Assembly: GCA_029433345.1 (NCBI GenBank)
Contig: JAQTHY010000001.1
Coordinates: 124,001 to 188,000 of the forward strand
DNA length: 64,000 bases
Reading direction: 5' to 3'
Origin: Orbaceae bacterium ESL0727
Lineage (GTDB): Bacteria; Pseudomonadota; Gammaproteobacteria; Enterobacterales; Orbaceae
The notes beneath the pieces were generated by a model. That model saw nothing but the letters and a program-made list of their open reading frames with translations. It was not told where the DNA came from and made no database searches. Position numbers and translations under genes: made by a program. Positions 59,954 to 64,000 of the stretch are shown one piece after another. The number at the start of each line of letters is the position of its first letter. Positions within the stretch are counted from its first letter, which is position 1.

Positions 59954-60544
59954 TTAATTGCCTAAAAAAACACCAATGTTACTGACTTTTGCATCCTTAA
60001 TATCATCTCTTAACCCTTTTATAATATCCCGATTATATTCAGATTCATCGCGAATTGTTCTGAAAATCTCCCACTGTAAATCAAATTCTTCTATCACTTC
60101 AGCAAGTTGCATCTGCTCATCAATTGTCAGTAATTTGTTCTGTTGCGTCATTATCATTTCGGCAATTGTCATCGCTGAAATGCTACTAACTTGAGCGCTA
60201 TGCTCATCTATATCATTACTTAAATAGGAATGCAAAACTTCGCCTAATGCTTCGCAAGCATCAATCGCGGGATAAATGAGATAAGGACTCTCCTCTGTTA
60301 TAATTGGAATAATTGCTTCTAACTTTTCTAGTTGCAGATCAAAATTGATTTTCGCTTCTTTAACGAGTAGTGACTCCCAGACAAGATCTAGAATCTTTCG
60401 ATATGCTTGCATATTATCAGAATTGACTTGCTGGCAATAAAAAGCAAAATTAGGGTACATGCGTTCACATAAACAAGCCATAAATAGGCGTTGTTGCCAT
60501 TCGGCTAATTTAGCTACTCTTAATTGCACAGGATTTTTAATCAT
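59954..60544 (-). CDS. yjaG: YjaG family protein (DUF416)
   Basis: This 196-residue helical protein of unknown function matches E. coli Yja[30 protein letters not shown] in outline, [24 protein letters not shown] and [21 protein letters not shown]. The ATG used overlaps the hemE end by 8 bases, implying coupling. In E. coli nfi lies between hemE and yjaG; it is missing here. Confidence 0.9.
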   Translation of the reverse strand: MIKNPVQLRVAKLAEWQQRLFMACLCERMYPNFAFYCQQVNSDNMQAYRKILDLVWESLLVKEAKINFDLQLEKLEAIIPIITEESPYLIYPAIDACEALGEVLHSYLSNDIDEHSAQVSSISAMTIAEMIMTQQNKLLTIDEQMQLAEVIEEFDLQWEIFRTIRDESEYNRDIIKGLRDDIKDAKVSNIGVFLGN

Positions 60545-61616
60545 GATGGAACCTTTGGGATTGTTGATGGACGGATTCAATCAAGAATTGTACATGTTCA
60601 ATAGGAATATCTTGATGAATACCATGCCCTAAATTAAAAATATGTCCATTATGGCAGCCGAATTCAGTCAATGTTTGTAAAACTTGCCAATCAATGGTCT
60701 GTTTGTCTGCATATAATACAGCGGGATCCAAATTGCCTTGTACGGCAATCTGTTTGCCTCTAGCCATAATATGGCTTAGATCAACTGTCCAATCGACACC
60801 AATCGCATCACAACCTGTCTGTATAATACTTTCTAACCATAATCCGCCCCCTTTGGTAAACAACGTAACGGGAATATAATCGGTCAAATTATGGCTATTT
60901 TTTTGTCCACGTTTCAATTCAGTTAAAATCTGCTGCATATAAGACAACGAAAATTCCTGATAACAGTGATGACTTAATATGCCACCCCAAGTATCAAAAA
61001 TCATAATAGATTGGGCACCTGCTTCAATCTGTGCATTCAAATAGAGCGCCACAGCATGCGCTAATTTATTTAGTAAAAGATGAAGTGCTTTAGGATTGCA
61101 ATACATCATTTTCTTAATTTTAGTAAAGGTTTTACTGCTCCCCCCTTCAATCATATATGTCGCTAATGTCCATGGGCTACCTGAAAAACCAATTAGCGGA
61201 ACTTTTCCATCCAATTCTCGGCGCGTTAAGCGAATAGCTTCCAGCACATAATTTAATAATTCTGAAGGATCAGGAATAGGAAGCTTTTCGATATCAGCAA
61301 TTGTATTAATTGTATGTTCGAATTTAGGCCCTTCCCCTGCTTCGAAATGCAAGCCTAACCCCATCGCATCAGGAATCGTTAAAATATCGGAAAAAATAAT
61401 CGCTGCATCTAAATCAAATCGCCTCAACGGTTGTAATGTTGCTTCACACGCTAATTCAGGCGTGCGACATAATGTCATAAAATCGCCGGCTTTAGTTCGT
61501 AATTGCCGATATTCAGGTAAATAACGCCCAGCCTGACGCATCATCCAAATTGGTGTATAGTCAACAGGTAGACAACGTAGAGCACGAAGATAGCGATCAT
61601 TTTTTAATATTGTCAT
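60537..61616 (-). CDS. hemE: Uroporphyrinogen decarboxylase
   Basis: This 359-residue heme-pathway enzyme decarboxylates uroporphyrinogen III to coproporphyrinogen III. It has [16 protein letters not shown], the catalytic Asp region [29 protein letters not shown] and GHGI near the end. It heads the hemE-yjaG-hupA group. A copy of the dispersed element lies 50-90 bases upstream of its start. It would supply heme for the catalase encoded in the same window. Confidence 0.95.
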   Translation of the reverse strand: MTILKNDRYLRALRCLPVDYTPIWMMRQAGRYLPEYRQLRTKAGDFMTLCRTPELACEATLQPLRRFDLDAAIIFSDILTIPDAMGLGLHFEAGEGPKFEHTINTIADIEKLPIPDPSELLNYVLEAIRLTRRELDGKVPLIGFSGSPWTLATYMIEGGSSKTFTKIKKMMYCNPKALHLLLNKLAHAVALYLNAQIEAGAQSIMIFDTWGGILSHHCYQEFSLSYMQQILTELKRGQKNSHNLTDYIPVTLFTKGGGLWLESIIQTGCDAIGVDWTVDLSHIMARGKQIAVQGNLDPAVLYADKQTIDWQVLQTLTEFGCHNGHIFNLGHGIHQDIPIEHVQFLIESVHQQSQRFHHD

Positions 61617-61665
61617 GATAGGAACTCTTAAAAATTACAATGGAAAACGAATTTAATTTTTATCA

Positions 61666-61706
61666 GATCTTTCAGAAGAGTTATACGTTTATGTATAAAA
61701 ATTGAA
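61666..61706 (+). repeat. Dispersed intergenic element, copy 4
   Basis: This copy has the left block CTTTCAGAAGAG, the core TACGTTTATGTA and an A/T-rich tail. The core here lies in a dyad, TTATAC-GTTTAT-GTATAA. It sits between argP and hemE. Confidence 0.65.
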
Positions 61707-61782
61707 ATATGATTCAATTAGTGATATCTCAATTTATTGATCACGATGATTCCATAGACGTATTATCTTCCAAGAGAGATTT

Positions 61783-61805
61783 TTTGCGTTATAACTTAAC
61801 GCAAA
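61783..61805. other. 9-bp stem-loop downstream of argP
   Basis: TTTGCGTTA and TAACGCAAA pair perfectly around TAACT, 35 bases beyond the argP stop. An A run rather than a T run follows on the minus strand. Confidence 0.5.
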
Positions 61806-61839
61806 TAGTTATTCTCAATATGTGTCGTAATCATCATTA

Positions 61840-62742
61840 TTAACTATTTTGTGGCTGTGATAACGTATTATGCGCATAATTTATTAAAGTTTCAGAGATC
61901 GTTTGCATGACGCTACTTTCTGGCGCAAAACGGTGCCAATAGAGCATTCGCCTTTGGTATAATCCTTCGGTTAAATTAATTAATTCACCATTTTTTAACT
62001 CTTTTTCCACTTGCAAAATAGGTAGCATGCAGCATGCCGAGCCTTGCTTAGCTAACTGTACGAATGCCTCGGATGAGCTCGTAATGTGACAAATGACACT
62101 CCCCGGTGTTAAATTGAAATTCTCTTGCAAAAAAGCTTGATGCATATCATCTAAATGATCAAAGGCTACCGCAGGCGCTTTTAAAAGTGCCGCACGCGTA
62201 ACACCGTTAGGAAAATACTTTTTAGCAAAATCTGGCGATGCAACAAAGATATAATCCAATGCACCTAACGGATCAGATAAACAGTTAGGTAACGGCTCTG
62301 CTTGAATACTAATTGCACCGACGACTGTTCCTAAACGGAGCAGATCTAACGTTCGATCTTCGTCTTTAACTTGAATATCAAAACGCAATATATTTTTACT
62401 TAATACCGGTTTTAGCGCAGGTAATAACCACGTTGCTAAAGAATCTGCATTGATAGCAATAGACAAAGATAAGGGTGTGATGTTTTGATCATTATCACCT
62501 AGCCATTGCTGTTCCAACAATTCAACTTGATGCAATAAACCCAGCAAATGCTCACCTTGCTTAGTTGCTTTTGGCGGAATAGTTCTGACTAACAGTTGTT
62601 GCCCAAAGAAGCTTTCTAGCTGTTTAATACGTTGCGAAACAGCCGGCTGCGTAATACATAATTTATCCGCTGCGCGTTCAAATCCTCTCTCTTTTATCAC
62701 TGCATCTAATGCTTGTAACGCTCTATAATCTGGACGTTTCAT
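61840..62742 (-). CDS. argP: LysR-family regulator ArgP
   Basis: This 300-residue LysR-type regulator matches E. coli ArgP (IciA): [41 protein letters not shown] in outline for the winged helix, then a periplasmic-binding-like effector domain. ArgP activates arginine export and several lysine-pathway genes, with arginine and lysine as opposing effectors. It diverges from rpiA, the conserved enterobacterial arrangement. No argO is adjacent. Confidence 0.93.
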   Translation of the reverse strand: MKRPDYRALQALDAVIKERGFERAADKLCITQPAVSQRIKQLESFFGQQLLVRTIPPKATKQGEHLLGLLHQVELLEQQWLGDNDQNITPLSLSIAINADSLATWLLPALKPVLSKNILRFDIQVKDEDRTLDLLRLGTVVGAISIQAEPLPNCLSDPLGALDYIFVASPDFAKKYFPNGVTRAALLKAPAVAFDHLDDMHQAFLQENFNLTPGSVICHITSSSEAFVQLAKQGSACCMLPILQVEKELKNGELINLTEGLYQRRMLYWHRFAPESSVMQTISETLINYAHNTLSQPQNS

Positions 62743-62888
62743 AATCTCTTTAATAAAAAAATCTTCTGTTATTTTTACAAAATCCTAATGATTTTTTCTG
62801 TTTAATTGGTTACTATGCCATATCTTCGACAAGATTGCTTTTAAAATTTTCTTTTTTGTCAAAATTATCCTTCAAATATGGTGATCTT

Positions 62889-63545
62889 ATGGGACAAGAC
62901 CAATTAAAAAAAGAGGTTGGCTGGTCAGCTTTGAAATATGTAAAACCCGGTTCATTAGTCGGTGTCGGTACAGGCTCAACAGCAGCACATTTTATCGATG
63001 CGCTCGCAACCATTAAACATCAAATTATTGGAACTGTTTCGAGTTCTGAGTCATCTACCAAAAAATTAAAAAGCTATGGTATTCCGGTATTAGATTGTAA
63101 TAGTGTAGATAGCTTGGATATTTATGTTGACGGTGCAGATGAAATTAATCATCATCTTCAGATGATCAAAGGTGGCGGGGCCGCATTAACACGGGAAAAA
63201 GTTGTTTCTGCTTTGGCAAAACAGTTTATCTGTATTGTTGATGAATCAAAAGTAGTCGATATATTAGGTAAATTTCCACTCCCTATTGAGGTAATACCAA
63301 TGGCACGATCTTATGTTGCTCGTGAACTGTTTAAATTAGGTGGTAAACCTATTTATCGACAAGGTGTTGTAACCGATAATGGTAATGTTATTCTCGATAT
63401 ACATGATTTAGTGATTAATGAACCCATGGCGCTCGAAAATCGAATTAATAGCATTCCAGGCGTAGTTACCGTAGGATTGTTTGCAAATCGCAGGGCAAAT
63501 ATCGCCTTGGTTGGCACCAGCACAGGTGTAAAAGAGATGAAATAA
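62889..63545 (+). CDS. rpiA: Ribose-5-phosphate isomerase A
   Basis: This 218-residue pentose-phosphate enzyme interconverts ribose-5-phosphate and ribulose-5-phosphate. It has [42 protein letters not shown] (in outline) with the catalytic Asp and Lys, and [14 protein letters not shown]. The inner ATG ([12 protein letters not shown]) equals the E. coli start and follows GGTGATC; the longer frame adds 18 residues and is rejected. serA follows after 63 bases. Confidence 0.96.
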   Translation: MGQDQLKKEVGWSALKYVKPGSLVGVGTGSTAAHFIDALATIKHQIIGTVSSSESSTKKLKSYGIPVLDCNSVDSLDIYVDGADEINHHLQMIKGGGAALTREKVVSALAKQFICIVDESKVVDILGKFPLPIEVIPMARSYVARELFKLGGKPIYRQGVVTDNGNVILDIHDLVINEPMALENRINSIPGVVTVGLFANRRANIALVGTSTGVKEMK

Positions 63546-63608
63546 AATTCAAAATAAATAATAGCTGGTTGGTCAATCAGTTAATAGCATAAAAAAAGAG
63601 AGGAGCAA

Positions 63609-64000
63609 ATGGTTGTTCAAGCTTTAACCAAAGATGAAAATAAGTTTTTATTACTGGAAGGTGTACACCCAAGTGCAATAGAAATATTGAAAGCAGCAGG
63701 CTATACCAATATTGAATATCATAAAAAAGCATTAGATCCTACAGAACTAAAAGAAGCGATCAAAGATGCCCGTTTTATTGGTATTCGTTCACGAACCCAT
63801 CTCACTAAAGATATTATCGATTCGGCACCAAAATTAGCAGGAATTGGCTGTTTTTGTATTGGTACTAACCAAGTCGATCTCAATGCTGCCGAACTCAAAG
63901 GTATCCCTGTTTTTAATGCACCTTTTTCCAATACCCGTTCTGTTGCCGAATTAGTCTTAGCAGAAGCAATTTTACTATTACGACAAATCCCTGAAGCCAA
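63609..64000 (+). CDS. serA: D-3-phosphoglycerate dehydrogenase, 5' part
   Basis: The gene begins with ATG after AGGAG and remains open to the window end, giving 130 codons. The translation includes KFLLLEGVHPSAIEILKAAGY, FIGIRSRTHLTKDII and FCIGTNQVDLNAAELKGIPVFNAPFSNTRSVAEL (in outline), matching the N-terminal substrate domain of E. coli SerA. The enzyme starts serine synthesis by oxidising 3-phosphoglycerate. The NAD domain and C-terminal ACT domain lie outside the window. The rpiA-serA order is conserved in enterobacteria. Confidence 0.93.
   Translation, partial: MVVQALTKDENKFLLLEGVHPSAIEILKAAGYTNIEYHKKALDPTELKEAIKDARFIGIRSRTHLTKDIIDSAPKLAGIGCFCIGTNQVDLNAAELKGIPVFNAPFSNTRSVAELVLAEAILLLRQIPEA

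Noticed and set aside
63719-64000. Minus-strand frame at the right edge
   Set aside because: It is the shadow of serA, whose plus-strand translation clearly matches the family.

Overview
The window reads as a chromosomal stretch of a low-GC gammaproteobacterium. Many gene orders match Enterobacterales blocks: xseB-ispA-dxs, zapA-6S RNA-fau, yejABEF, xerD-dsbC-recJ, dcd-asmA, tag/glyQS, hemE-yjaG-hupA and argP/rpiA-serA. The AT-rich DNA, the insect-gut style adhesin and the compact gene set suggest Orbales/Orbaceae (Gilliamella, Frischella or Orbus relatives). That placement is inference; no rRNA or marker search was possible. No rRNA, tRNA, prophage, IS element or CRISPR array was seen. Only one structured RNA, 6S, is clear.

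Layout. 0-9 kb is the accessory-looking part: a secreted adhesion-domain protein, uspF, a sugar-acid locus (ManD/RspA-type dehydratase and FadR-type GntR regulator on minus; gluconate-5-dehydrogenase-like SDR and sugar-acid MFS carrier on plus) and catalase. 9-22 kb is a long minus-strand block: fau, 6S RNA, zapA, dxs-ispA-xseB, the yejABEF peptide importer and RNase II. 22-25 kb holds ybfF, an ogt-type repair methyltransferase and sdaA on plus. 25-33 kb is minus: nnr, mpl, recJ, dsbC, xerD and an MFS carrier. 33-37 kb holds argD, engB and an exported tyrosine phosphatase. 37-45 kb holds asmA, dcd, mltA, cycA, a TerC protein and dacB. 45-54 kb holds gor, a wza-wzb-wzc export operon lacking glycosyltransferases, an MHS-family carrier, a copper chaperone and mnmE. 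54-64 kb holds tag, glyQS, yciC, ybaK, hupA, yjaG, hemE, argP, rpiA and the start of serA, which runs off the end.

What ordinary annotation does not explain is mostly between genes. (1) A bipartite intergenic element of about 38 bp occurs four times, near 3.8, 22.8, 44.8 and 61.7 kb, with a near-invariant core TACGTTTATGT. (2) Degenerate micro-tandem arrays (units of 12-17 bp, 2-6 copies, unrelated between loci) sit at or just after stop codons. The same process appears inside genes as frame-preserving 15-bp units that add pentapeptide tracts to YejE, YejA and Mpl; YejE and Mpl share the 12-mer ATTTACGGTACT. (3) Many near-perfect stem-loops at unit ends lack a T tract. (4) Three FadR-family operator-like sites (GT-N3-AC) sit upstream of the dehydratase and the SDR, tying the two arms of the sugar-acid locus into one regulon.

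Several start codons were moved inward from the longest open frame, using ribosome binding sites and family length (uspF, rspA, gntR, katA, fau, zapA, yejB, rnb, asmA, dcd, mltA, terC, wza, mnmE, hupA, yjaG, rpiA).
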